Program-made: the position numbers and the translations under genes
In this document: positions 1-7,588 of the stretch, piece by piece
Numbering within the stretch: the first letter of the stretch is position 1
Layout: every line of letters starts with the position of its first letter
Assembly: GCA_009908735.1 (NCBI GenBank)
Contig: JAAAOR010000120.1
Span: 1-21,592 of the forward strand
DNA length: 21,592 bases
From: Spirochaetota bacterium
Lineage (GTDB): Bacteria; Spirochaetota; Spirochaetia; DSM-27196; PWMO01
Reading direction: 5' to 3'
Notes under the pieces: model-generated
What the model saw: only the letters and a program-made list of their open reading frames with translations
What the model was told of the DNA's origin: nothing
Database searches by the model: none

Positions 1-1
1 T

Positions 2-85
2 CACGCCCTCGTAGACGGGATCCGGGTTGAATCCCGCGACGCCACGCTCGTGCGCCGGGCCCGAGCCGTTCTCGAGGTGCGTTAG
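2..85 (+). CDS. 3' end of a plus-strand gene of unknown function (partial)
   Basis: An open frame enters from the left edge and ends at a TAG at 83-85. The 27 visible codons use mostly G or C in third position and end in an Arg/Ala/Val/Leu-rich, probably helical tail (...RRARAVLEVR). The other two plus frames stop earlier, at 28-30 and 12-14. The frame would converge on dtd, and a possible terminator hairpin follows the stop codon, which fits a real gene end. Too little is visible to name a family. It could also be a chance open frame in GC-rich DNA. Confidence 0.4.
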   Translation, partial: HALVDGIRVESRDATLVRRARAVLEVR

Positions 86-87
86 GA

Positions 88-121
88 GATTACCGCTCTA
101 CGGGGTATCAAAAGTTTTTTT
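88..121 (+). terminator. Possible intrinsic terminator overlapping the 3' end of dtd
   Basis: GATTACC (88-94) can pair with GGTATC (104-109), giving a six-base-pair stem with one bulged T and a nine-base loop. Seven T residues follow at 115-121, after a five-base spacer (AAAAG). It lies three bases after the stop of the partial plus-strand gene and would end that transcript. The same bases encode the last residues and stop of dtd on the other strand. The stem is short and the T-run is not immediately adjacent, so this is tentative. Confidence 0.35.
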
Positions 122-557
122 CCGAGTCGATGAGAATGGTCACCGGGCCATCGTTCGTGTAGCGGACCTGCATGTGTGCGCGGAAGACACCGGTGGCAAC
201 TTCGACCCCTATCTCTCGAAGCTTCTCGACAAAACGGTCGTAAACGGGTGTTGCAATCTCGGGCGGGGCCGCGCGATTGTAGGAGGGCCGCCTGCCCTTT
301 CTCGTGTCACCGTAGAGGGTAAACTGCGAGACAACGCAGGCCGCCCCGCCGGTATCGAGGAGGGAGTGGTTCATCACTCCCTCCTCGTCCTCGAAAATGC
401 GGAGGTTTGCGACTTTTCCGGCTACCTGCGTAATCTCCGGCTCGCCGTCCTCGGCGTTCATACCTAGATAGACTAAAGCACCACGCTGGATGGCGCCGAC
501 GATCGCGCCTTCGACTTCGATACTACAATTCACCACACGCTGTACGACAGCTCTCAT
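108..557 (-). CDS. dtd: D-aminoacyl-tRNA deacylase Dtd
   Basis: This cytoplasmic proofreading enzyme hydrolyses D-amino acids (and, in the family, glycine mischarged on tRNA-Ala) from tRNA. At 149 residues it has the usual family length. The N-terminus MRAVVQRV is typical, and the two signature segments are present: SQFTLYGD (about residues 77-84) and the Gly-cisPro motif NDGPVT near the C-terminus (about 135-140). In the preceding block, where E. coli reads FAADMQV, this protein reads FRAHMQV; I do not know that this affects catalysis. The ATG at 557 has an AGGAG-like ribosome binding site about ten bases upstream. It is the last gene of the four-gene minus-strand operon, 25 bp after the TPR membrane protein. 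That neighbourhood gives no clear functional link. Confidence 0.95.
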   Translation of the reverse strand: MRAVVQRVVNCSIEVEGAIVGAIQRGALVYLGMNAEDGEPEITQVAGKVANLRIFEDEEGVMNHSLLDTGGAACVVSQFTLYGDTRKGRRPSYNRAAPPEIATPVYDRFVEKLREIGVEVATGVFRAHMQVRYTNDGPVTILIDSEKNF

Positions 558-582
558 ACCCGGCTACTCCTGAGGGATGGCG

Positions 583-1674
583 CTACTCTCCGCCCGGCTG
601 TATCCGCCGAACGGCAACGCCACGCAGTCCAGTTAGCTCGGCATCGGAAATAACCTCGGCGATGATCTCCACAGACATGGCGGACTCGATACGGGCGGCA
701 AAGCCCAGTCGTACCGGGACAACACCCTCGAGCACCTGCTGATTTTCGTATCCCACGAGAAGATCGAAGTTGATCGCCTCGTCACCCACACTCACATTTG
801 CCGCACGCCCGCGCCACTTTACGTAGCATCCCTCGTAGAGCCAGGGCTCCTCGGAGACCGCACGATAAGAGAAGTTTTCTCCGAAGTTCGTGAAATCCGG
901 CTCGCGGAGGTAGTCGGTGAGGAGAAGCGCCCGCTCCTTTAGGGCCGAGGACGCATTTGAGTGCAACAGTCGGTTTATGGCGCGGCGGGCGAGGTTATCC
1001 TCACCGTCGTGAAAATGATCCCGAATTCTGTCAAACAACCGTTCCACCTCTCCCTCGGTGAGGATGTAGCGGAAGTCGCCGGTGTACTGAATGAGCTGTT
1101 CACCTTCGGTGTCGAAATCCAGTACTCCCGCGCCTTGCCGGTGCTCGGTGGGTGACCGGTCGAGCAGATCGCCCCACGGTATGAACAGGGACCCGAGCGC
1201 GACGACGGCAACAAGCGCACCGGTGCCCGCCCACAGGGCCGCTTTGCGCAACGGAAAGGGCTTCGCGGGAAGGATTCGGTTCATACGGCCGTCTCGAAAG
1301 AGTTCCGTTGCCTCCGCCTGCGTCTCTGCGCCTCGCAACGCCGCGAGGCCCCGTCGGGCCTGAGGGTTTCGAGGATCCACGTCCAGCACATCCAACCAGA
1401 GGCGGAGGGCGTCCTGAGTCTCGTTTCTCCGCAGATGAACCGCGGCAAGACCGAGGAGGGAATCAACATCATCGGGGGCAAGCTGCCCGCTCCTGCTGAG
1501 GTAGGAGTACGCCCCCCCGAAATCCCCCACTTGCAGGCACGACATGCCGAGCAGATAGTAAAACCGAGGGTGCTCCCGGTACATGTACACCTGCGGCTCG
1601 AGCAGATGAATGACATCAGAGTAGCGCCCGGAGGCGAAGAGACGGTCCGCCTTCTTGAGTTCCTTGGTCTTCAT
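583..1674 (-). CDS. Membrane-anchored TPR protein with an unknown C-terminal domain
   Basis: A 363-residue protein of no family I can name. Residues ~5-115 form TPR-like helical pairs (for example GRYSDVIHLLEPQ, VGDFGGAYSYLSRSGQLAPDD, NETQDALRLWLDVLDVDPRNP). Residues ~144-167 are a single hydrophobic membrane span preceded by Lys/Arg. About 195 residues follow: a helical stretch, then a beta-rich end (~275-357, with YVKWRGRA and later GVAVRRI). Cytoplasmic TPRs and an external C-terminal domain are inferred from the positive residues before the span. The ATG at 1674 is chosen because it lies ten bases after the upstream stop; the frame stays open further upstream, but there it only shadows the neighbouring gene. 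The ribosome binding site is weak, suggesting coupling. The TPRs imply a scaffold role; the partner is unknown. Confidence 0.8.
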   Translation of the reverse strand: MKTKELKKADRLFASGRYSDVIHLLEPQVYMYREHPRFYYLLGMSCLQVGDFGGAYSYLSRSGQLAPDDVDSLLGLAAVHLRRNETQDALRLWLDVLDVDPRNPQARRGLAALRGAETQAEATELFRDGRMNRILPAKPFPLRKAALWAGTGALVAVVALGSLFIPWGDLLDRSPTEHRQGAGVLDFDTEGEQLIQYTGDFRYILTEGEVERLFDRIRDHFHDGEDNLARRAINRLLHSNASSALKERALLLTDYLREPDFTNFGENFSYRAVSEEPWLYEGCYVKWRGRAANVSVGDEAINFDLLVGYENQQVLEGVVPVRLGFAARIESAMSVEIIAEVISDAELTGLRGVAVRRIQPGGE

Positions 1675-1684
1675 TCGGGTGCGG

Positions 1685-2740
1685 CTACTGCGTGTCGTAC
1701 GCTTCTTTGCGATTTTCGAGCTGTCGAAGGATTTCCTCGACCACCTCAACGTCCTCCGCGTTGAGCTCCTCGTCTTCGGAAAGAAGCGTATCGATTTCGT
1801 CGATGAGATCGTTAACCGATATGAGCTCTTCGCGTGCGGTCGGGTCATCGAGCTCTGCCGCGGGTTCGGTGGCGGCTCGATCGAGAAGCTCAGCGCTTTC
1901 GGTGCGGGCGATGGAATAGTCCTCGTAGCCCTCGGCCTCGAAGTTTCCAACGAGCGTCGTGATGCGTCGCGACGCTCCCGGTGCAAGCTCTTCGCCACGG
2001 TAGTACACCGCGACCGCTGAGTCGTCAATGGAGTACGGGAGCAGGCTAAATGTGCGATCTGTATTCACAGTGTAGTCGTAGCCGGCTTCCGAGAGTCGTT
2101 TCCAGTTGGCGAAGACCACACGTTCCGCGCTCGTTATGCCCTCCCCCGCGATGAGCTGCTGAAAGCCGACACCCTCACGCTCGGGATGCAGGGTGGCCCA
2201 CCACGAGCGTCTCGCTGACGGAGTAATTCTCGCTTCCGAGCGAAGGCGCTCGCCGTCGGCGAGCAAAAAATGTGTTTCCCGGGACTCCGCAAGGTGCGTG
2301 TCGAAAAGATACCGCGCCCCGACCTCGCGAGCTATTTCGGAGACGTTCTCGATAACGAGCTCCACGATCACTGCATTCGCCAGACGTGCATTCGTCGATG
2401 TAACAAGGGAAAACCGCTGGGTTATTCGCAGTTCACCGGATTCCCACACAAACGCAGCCCGGCTGCCCGCCTGTCGCTCAACGCGCAGATCAAAGCGTGG
2501 CCCGCCGCCGAGCCTGTATATGTTGTTTCCATCGCGGATCCGGATTCCCGACGTTCTCGGATCGGTATCGTCTATGAGAGGAATGTAGCGATCCTGCTGG
2601 AGATCGTCCCGATAATCGAGGGAAAATCGACCACTCTGTTCGTGCAGCACGAGCCTGATGCGACCCTCGGTGAGCTCGAGGGCGGAGACCTGCCACGCGG
2701 CGACAGTTGTCAGAAGAAGCAAAAGAAACGCACGCCTCAT
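1685..2740 (-). CDS. Exported beta-rich protein of unknown function
   Basis: About 351 residues. The N-terminus MRRAFLLLLLTTVAAWQVSA is a clear signal peptide, so the product is exported; there is no lipobox cysteine. Residues ~25-270 are rich in beta-type segments with a run resembling galactose-mutarotase-like sandwich proteins (IVELVIENVSE, then ARYLFDTHLAE, later DDSAVAVYYRGEELAPG); that likeness is an inference from pattern memory. The tail from ~285 is strongly acidic and helical (many Glu/Asp, Leu spaced), possibly a coiled coil. The ATG at 2740 overlaps the upstream stop as TGATG; a GTG one codon earlier (2743) would make a four-base overlap. A G-rich ribosome binding site precedes both. 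It sits between two TPR proteins, suggesting a shared envelope task. No enzymatic motif was recognised. Confidence 0.8.
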   Translation of the reverse strand: MRRAFLLLLLTTVAAWQVSALELTEGRIRLVLHEQSGRFSLDYRDDLQQDRYIPLIDDTDPRTSGIRIRDGNNIYRLGGGPRFDLRVERQAGSRAAFVWESGELRITQRFSLVTSTNARLANAVIVELVIENVSEIAREVGARYLFDTHLAESRETHFLLADGERLRSEARITPSARRSWWATLHPEREGVGFQQLIAGEGITSAERVVFANWKRLSEAGYDYTVNTDRTFSLLPYSIDDSAVAVYYRGEELAPGASRRITTLVGNFEAEGYEDYSIARTESAELLDRAATEPAAELDDPTAREELISVNDLIDEIDTLLSEDEELNAEDVEVVEEILRQLENRKEAYDTQ

Positions 2741-3684
2741 CACATTCCCCCCGCCCCGGTCGCTCCGAGCTGATTGAGGTAGAACTCTTTGAGCTCAAGG
2801 GCCCGTGATTTGCTCTCCAGGAGCTCACGCTCCAGGGTGCTCACCGGAGCACCCCCACGCGCCCCCCCACTCGCGAGTCGCTGTCTGAGGTCCCGAATCT
2901 CGCGGTCACGGTCGGCAACGTCCGACTCGAGCTCCGAAACTTTTTCGCTGAGGCGATCCAGCTCCGCGCGGAAATCCCCTCCCGCGAGTCGTCGCAGGCG
3001 CTCGCGATACTCGCTCAACGCCTCCTCGTAGGTACGCTCACGTTGCTCGAACTCGTCGATTGCATTGAGATATTCCTGGTGACTCCAGCGAAGGAGCTTC
3101 AAAAGCGATTGCTCTCGTCTGCTGAGCTCGATAACCGAGAGGCGGTACTCTGCGGCCTCCGCGCGAAAGCTCTCGGGGTACTCCTGGGTGACGGTACGGA
3201 ACACCTGCGCAGAGCGTTCGAACTGCCCAAGCGCATACAGCGACTCACCTATCCAGTAGTAGGCGTTCGGCAAAAAACGGGAACTCGGGTGTCGCACGAG
3301 GAAATCCTCGAGTGCGCGGATGGCTTCTTGGTAGTCTTCCTGTAGATAGAGCAGCCGACCACGCTGATAGGCAGCTTCCACCGCAAAACGGTGTTCGGGG
3401 TAGTTTTGCAGGAAGAACTCGAGGTTTTCCGCCGCCTCCTCGAGGCGTCCGGCGGCCAATGCGGAACGGCCGATCCAGAAGTATGCATCTGGGCGATAGG
3501 CCTCGGCCTCGGGAGATGAAAGAAGTTCCCGAAACGTAACCATGGCCTGCTCATAGCTGCCATTGCGAAAATCCTCCAGCCCTTCTTCCAGAATTCGTCG
3601 GGCGGAATCCGCATTCTGAGCTACCGTTGACATCGTTACGAGTAGTAGCACGACGACAATCGTCGCACGAGCAGTCGTTATCAT
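2740..3684 (-). CDS. Exported TPR/coiled-coil protein, CpoB/YbgF-like architecture
   Basis: A 314-residue protein with a signal peptide (MITTARATIVVVLLLVTMSTVA), then four or five TPR units over roughly residues 28-175 (repeating YRPDAYFWIGRSALAAGR, FAVEAAYQRGRLLY, FLPNAYYWIGESLYALGQ). A long charged coiled coil (~180-285) and a short tail ending GATGAGGM follow. The TPR pattern of alternating A-Y-Y/W and aromatic residues is that of periplasmic CpoB/BamD-like proteins, although CpoB itself has its coiled coil at the N-terminus. So the likeness is architectural, not proof of orthology. The start at 3684 is supported by AGGAG at 3696-3700 and by the promoter at 3742-3770; the frame is open to 3753, but that would begin upstream of the inferred transcript start. 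It is the first gene of the operon and probably acts in the periplasm as a scaffold. Confidence 0.82.
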   Translation of the reverse strand: MITTARATIVVVLLLVTMSTVAQNADSARRILEEGLEDFRNGSYEQAMVTFRELLSSPEAEAYRPDAYFWIGRSALAAGRLEEAAENLEFFLQNYPEHRFAVEAAYQRGRLLYLQEDYQEAIRALEDFLVRHPSSRFLPNAYYWIGESLYALGQFERSAQVFRTVTQEYPESFRAEAAEYRLSVIELSRREQSLLKLLRWSHQEYLNAIDEFEQRERTYEEALSEYRERLRRLAGGDFRAELDRLSEKVSELESDVADRDREIRDLRQRLASGGARGGAPVSTLERELLESKSRALELKEFYLNQLGATGAGGM

Positions 3685-3741
3685 GAAAAGCCGATCTCCT
3701 ATTACTGTGTCGACCTGGTAACCCGACGACCTGATACCGCA

Positions 3742-3770
3742 ATCATAAATCATGACTCCGTCTATGGCAA
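3742..3770 (-). promoter_or_regulatory. Sigma70-type promoter of the minus-strand TPR operon
   Basis: Reading the minus strand, TTGCCA (3770-3765) and TATGAT (3747-3742) are separated by exactly 17 bases. This predicts a transcript start near 3735 and a leader of about 50 bases before the ATG at 3684. Each box differs from consensus at only one or two positions. It is placed directly upstream of the first gene of the operon. Confidence 0.65.
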
Positions 3771-3781
3771 ACCCGCGGTCG

Positions 3782-3811
3782 TTGACTAGCTGGGGCAGAA
3801 TGCTGTATTAA
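3782..3811 (+). promoter_or_regulatory. Sigma70-type promoter of the TPR-greA operon
   Basis: TTGACT (3782-3787) and TATTAA (3806-3811) are separated by 18 bases, in an AT-rich patch unlike the surrounding GC-rich coding DNA. Transcription would start at about 3818, leaving a leader of about 22 bases before the ATG at 3841. The promoter is back to back with the minus-strand one; the two -35 boxes are 11 bases apart. Confidence 0.6.
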
Positions 3812-3840
3812 TATAGATGAAGCAGAGAATTAAGGGGACT

Positions 3841-4794
3841 ATGTCTCAAGAGCAACAGGGCGCACGCGGAGAGCCTGTCGAGAGTCTCCTGAGGGCGGCT
3901 TACGAGCACACGAAGAATAGAGGACTTCATGACGCCGGAAGGAAACTAGAAGAGGCGCTGTCGGTTGATTTCGATAACACCGAAGTCGTAACTGCGCTGA
4001 AATACGTCAACTTCTGGAAAGATCGCGATTCCTCCTCACGGGAGGCTTCAAGCGGGTTCGAGCGGGGCGAGTACCTCCTCGGTCAATGGAGACTGTTCAA
4101 CGCATTCGTTCGCCGTGCAGGAGAAGTATCGGAACGGTTTCTTTACGCTATTCGACAGTACGCATTCGGCGAAGCGCTCGACGAATTTGAGCGCAGTGCA
4201 GATGAGTCCGGTGGACATGACCCGGAGATCCTACTCCGCAGGGGTCGCTGTTACAAGGGAACCGGTGAATACGACAAAGCCCTCGAGGTTTTGTCCAAGG
4301 CGGCTCGTACCCGCTCGGATGACCCGCATGTCCTCGCGGAGCTTGCCGATTCCTATGCCTTGGTCAATGAGATCAGCAAGGCAAAAGCCTTCTTTCGTGA
4401 AGCCTTCTTTTTGGGTCCCCAGAAAGTCGATATCGGGACGCTCGAGTCGGAAATGATCGGGCGGCTCATAAGCAAGCTACGGGAGCTCGGGTATCAGAGC
4501 CCGGCGCTGGAAGAGTGGCTTCCGGTCTATGGAGTGCTATACGGGGTATTCTCCGTGAAACGAGAGCTTAGATCTATCGAGTACGGGAAGCTCAAACAGT
4601 CGATCTATGCACTCGAGCGTGAGTATCACGACAAGCCGGATCCAGAGGGCGTCGTGTGTGCAAAGCTCCTCAATCGATACTTTTGGTTGATAGATCACTA
4701 TACCAACACGCAGGAAGACCAAAGCAAAATAGACGAGGTATTGCTGAAGATCCGTAGCACGAACGAGAGGATCTACAGCCAGTACGTCAGCTAA
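3841..4794 (+). CDS. Cytoplasmic TPR-repeat protein upstream of greA
   Basis: A 317-residue soluble protein with no signal peptide or membrane span. Helical repeats run through most of it; the clearest TPR pair is at about residues 113-185 (DPEILLRRGRCYKGTGEYDK, then DPHVLAELADSYALVNEIS and a YDKALEVL-type helix). The N-terminal part has weaker repeats and the last ~110 residues are helical without clear TPRs. I chose the ATG at 3841 because the promoter places the transcript start near 3818 and AAGGGG precedes it at 3832-3837; an in-frame ATG at 3817 would lie at or before the transcript start and lacks a ribosome binding site. It ends 14 bp before greA, so the two are surely co-transcribed. 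A role as partner of the TPR-bearing GreA is plausible but unproven. Confidence 0.82.
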   Translation: MSQEQQGARGEPVESLLRAAYEHTKNRGLHDAGRKLEEALSVDFDNTEVVTALKYVNFWKDRDSSSREASSGFERGEYLLGQWRLFNAFVRRAGEVSERFLYAIRQYAFGEALDEFERSADESGGHDPEILLRRGRCYKGTGEYDKALEVLSKAARTRSDDPHVLAELADSYALVNEISKAKAFFREAFFLGPQKVDIGTLESEMIGRLISKLRELGYQSPALEEWLPVYGVLYGVFSVKRELRSIEYGKLKQSIYALEREYHDKPDPEGVVCAKLLNRYFWLIDHYTNTQEDQSKIDEVLLKIRSTNERIYSQYVS

Positions 4795-4808
4795 CACAGG
4801 GGAGAGAT

Positions 4809-7553
4809 ATGGTGGAAGATCAAAAAACAGAGCAGGATACGGTGGAACAGCCCGAGCACGAGCTGGTCCAATCGGTTGCCGAGCAGCTCAACCAGGAAAA
4901 ATGGACGCGCGCCGCCCTCAACAACTATACCGTCAACAATTTCAAAGAGCTGGACGAACTTCTCGATCGCATTATCAACGAAGAACTCGAGAACCAGATA
5001 CTCGAGCTCTGCGAGGAACATCTCCATCACACCAAGAACAGCATCATCGCGCTGTATCTCTCCGGAATTATCAGGCTTCGCAACCAGGCGGTTGATGACA
5101 GCAACATTGTGATGCTGATAAACATCTTTACCGACAACCGCCGGTGGAACATCGTCGAGTACCTGGCAAACAGGATTCTGGACTTCGGCGAGAACCGTTT
5201 TGCTTTGCGAACACTTGCCGACACCTATAACAGCGAGAATCAACGCGAAAAGATGTACGACGTCTGGGAGCGTTTAATCCGTGTCGACTACGAGGAGGCG
5301 GATATTGTTCGTCATCTTGCGGAGAAGCGAGAGGAAGAGGGCGAGCTCGAAGATGCGGTCGACTACTACAAGAAGGCTCTGCACCGCTACATCAACAAGA
5401 AAAACTTCAACAACATCAAAGAAATCTGGCACCGGCTTATTCAGTATACGCCGGAGGACAGCGAGTTCTTCGACCACGCCGAGGGAAAGATTGCAAAGAT
5501 GGTCTCGGAGGACCGCGCCGTCCAGCTCCTCGAGGACCTCTACCCTCACTACAAGAAAGAGGGGAATTGGGACCGTGCGATCGAGATTCTCAAACGAGTG
5601 CTGATCTACGATCCGAAGAACCCGTGGGCCAGAAAAGAGATTGTCGAGTGTTACAAGGAAAAGTACGCCGACCACAGCCACCTCGACGAGTACATCCGCA
5701 TCTCGAACCTCAATCAGAGCTGGAGAAACGTCCACGACGCAATCGCCGATTTCGAGAAGCATATTTCGTTTGATTCGGGGAACTTCGTCTTCCACCGCAG
5801 CTGGGGCGTCGGCATCATCCGCAAGATCGATGGCGACTCGGTGGTCGTCGACTTCGCCAAAAAGCGCGGTCACAAGATGTCTCTCAAGATGGCGGTGAGT
5901 GCCCTCGATATCCTGCCCAAAGACCATATCTGGGTGCTTCGAAGCATCGCGGATAAGCAAAAGCTGCACGACAAGGTCAAAAACGACCCGAAATGGGCCC
6001 TTAAAACCGTCATCAAAAGCCTCGGTAACGCGGCTGACATGAAGAAGGTCAAAGGCGAACTCGTCCCCTACGTGCTCACGCAGCGCGAGTGGTCGTCGTG
6101 GAGCACCAAGGCGCGGCAAGTTCTCAAGACGGACAACGAGTTCGGAAACCTCACCGACAAGCCCGACTACTTCATGGTGCGCGAGCAGCCCATCACCTTT
6201 GCCGAGAAGATGTACAACAAGTTTCGGGCCGAGAAAGATTTCTTCGGCCGGGTGAAGGTGCTTGACGAGTTCCTCGAGCAGTCTGCCGAGGAAGCGGCGG
6301 AGTCAACGGAGTCGGACCTCTTCCGAGAGATGTTTGAGTACTTTGCCGGATTCCTGCGCTCGCAAGCGGTCGTCAATGAACAAGTCGTCGCAAGTTATCT
6401 CGTCGTGAAGCGTATCACCGAGCGCTTTACCTTCCTGAGCCCCGGCGTAGAGCTCGACTTCGGCAAGCTCTTCGAGCAGATCGGCAGCGTCGAGGAGGTA
6501 TTCTCGCGCATCGACAACAGCGCTCTCAAAAGCGAGTTTCTCGAGCAGATCAAGCAACACGTGCAGGACTGGCCCGATTACTATGTCCGGTTGTTTCCCT
6601 TTCACCTCTCCCGCGATATCATCTACGAGCTCGAAACCCGGGGCCACGTCGATCGCCTGAAGGACATGTTCTTCGGTATTTTCAACAACTACCGCGATAT
6701 GCGCGCACCGTTCGTCTGGATGGTTCGCCACTGTGCCTCCGATAAGTGGTTTCAGTCTCTGCCCGTAGACTACGAAAAGCTGCTGATCGCCATGGTCCAC
6801 CTGCTCGACATCACCGCGCGGGAGATCGATAACCGGCGCGATGTCAGCGTGAATCGCAAGCTCAACCGCCAGATCCACACCTACTTGTTCAAATCCGGGA
6901 ACCTCGCCGACTACATCAGCGGTGCCGACGAGGAAAGTGTCAACCGCATCTTTAGCCTGGTAAGCGACGTTAAGGACCTCGACCCCTCTCTGGTGATCGA
7001 GATCAAGCAGCGTGTTCTCGACCGCTTCCCGGACTTCAAGTTCCACGGTGAGGGCGAGGCCGAAATCGTAAGCCGCGGGCTCATCGTCACCCCGTCGAGC
7101 TATGAGGCAAAGCAAAAGCAGCTCAAGCACATCCACGAGGTAGAGGTGCCGGAAAACTCTCAGGAGATCGCCGAGGCGAGAGAGCATGGAGACCTCAAAG
7201 AGAACGCCGAGTACAAAGCCGCAAAAGAGCGGCAGGACATGCTAAATACTACTGCGGCGAGGCTGCAGGAAGAGATCGAGCGTGCGCAGATCGTCCGTCC
7301 GAAAGACGTAGACGATTCGGCCATCACATTCGGTACGAAGGTAAAGCTCTACAACAGAGATTCCGGCGAACAGGAGGAGTACACGGTGCTCGGACCGTGG
7401 GAATCGAACCCGGAAGAGTCGGTCATCTCCTATCTCTCGCCGCTCGGGAGCAAGCTATACAACCACAAAGAGGGAGAGGACCTCGAGCTGACGATCAACG
7501 AGCGCCAGTACAACTATCGCGTCGAACATATCGAAGTCGCACCGTTTAGCTAA
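4809..7553 (+). CDS. greA: Transcription elongation factor GreA with a long N-terminal TPR-like extension
   Basis: Gre factors enter the RNA polymerase secondary channel and stimulate cleavage of backtracked RNA. Here the GreA part is residues ~757-914, about 158 residues, the size of a whole E. coli GreA. Its coiled-coil tip carries EHGDLKENAEY (~792-802), whose D795 and E798 match the catalytic acidic pair of E. coli GreA (D41, E44). The C-terminal globular domain is present (SYLSPLGSKLY). The preceding ~750 residues are charged and mostly helical, with TPR-like repeats (~90-300; for example NWDRAIEILKRVLIYDPKNP), and contain a beta-rich insert at ~318-370 reminiscent of UvrD/CarD-type polymerase-binding barrels. 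The ATG at 4809 has a strong GGGGAGAG site. The frame is intact throughout, so this is a real fusion. It ends 24 bp from the convergent gene. Confidence 0.95.
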   Translation: MVEDQKTEQDTVEQPEHELVQSVAEQLNQEKWTRAALNNYTVNNFKELDELLDRIINEELENQILELCEEHLHHTKNSIIALYLSGIIRLRNQAVDDSNIVMLINIFTDNRRWNIVEYLANRILDFGENRFALRTLADTYNSENQREKMYDVWERLIRVDYEEADIVRHLAEKREEEGELEDAVDYYKKALHRYINKKNFNNIKEIWHRLIQYTPEDSEFFDHAEGKIAKMVSEDRAVQLLEDLYPHYKKEGNWDRAIEILKRVLIYDPKNPWARKEIVECYKEKYADHSHLDEYIRISNLNQSWRNVHDAIADFEKHISFDSGNFVFHRSWGVGIIRKIDGDSVVVDFAKKRGHKMSLKMAVSALDILPKDHIWVLRSIADKQKLHDKVKNDPKWALKTVIKSLGNAADMKKVKGELVPYVLTQREWSSWSTKARQVLKTDNEFGNLTDKPDYFMVREQPITFAEKMYNKFRAEKDFFGRVKVLDEFLEQSAEEAAESTESDLFREMFEYFAGFLRSQAVVNEQVVASYLVVKRITERFTFLSPGVELDFGKLFEQIGSVEEVFSRIDNSALKSEFLEQIKQHVQDWPDYYVRLFPFHLSRDIIYELETRGHVDRLKDMFFGIFNNYRDMRAPFVWMVRHCASDKWFQSLPVDYEKLLIAMVHLLDITAREIDNRRDVSVNRKLNRQIHTYLFKSGNLADYISGADEESVNRIFSLVSDVKDLDPSLVIEIKQRVLDRFPDFKFHGEGEAEIVSRGLIVTPSSYEAKQKQLKHIHEVEVPENSQEIAEAREHGDLKENAEYKAAKERQDMLNTTAARLQEEIERAQIVRPKDVDDSAITFGTKVKLYNRDSGEQEEYTVLGPWESNPEESVISYLSPLGSKLYNHKEGEDLELTINERQYNYRVEHIEVAPFS

Positions 7554-7572
7554 ACGCGAACGGCGCGACGAA

Positions 7573-7588
7573 CGGCCCTACGGGGCCG
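7573..7588. terminator. GC hairpin between convergent operons
   Basis: CGGCCC (7573-7578) pairs perfectly with GGGCCG (7583-7588) around a TACG loop, a very stable tetraloop type. It lies 20 bp after the greA stop and spans the stop codon of the convergent small exported protein gene, so it could act in either direction. Neither side has a proper T-run, so this is at best a weak or Rho-assisted terminator, or only an RNA end-stabilising hairpin. Confidence 0.3.

Noticed and set aside
20..40. Inverted repeat CGGGAT...ATCCCG near the left edge
   Set aside because: It lies inside the partial plus-strand frame, has no T-run, and is short enough to be chance in GC-rich sequence.
27..467. A 146-codon plus-strand open frame opposite dtd
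   Set aside because: It is antisense to a clear Dtd with all motifs, resembles no family, and arises from the GC-rich codon pattern.
1675..2028. N-terminal extension of the TPR membrane protein to 2028
   Set aside because: The added 118 residues are Ser/Arg/Thr-rich shadow sequence of the upstream exported protein; the TPR region begins right after the ATG at 1674.
5274..7187. Two long minus-strand open frames (5274-6119 and 6303-7187) inside greA
   Set aside because: They run opposite the continuous GreA frame, have mirror-image Val/Leu/Asp-rich composition typical of antisense frames, and lack ribosome binding sites or recognisable domains.
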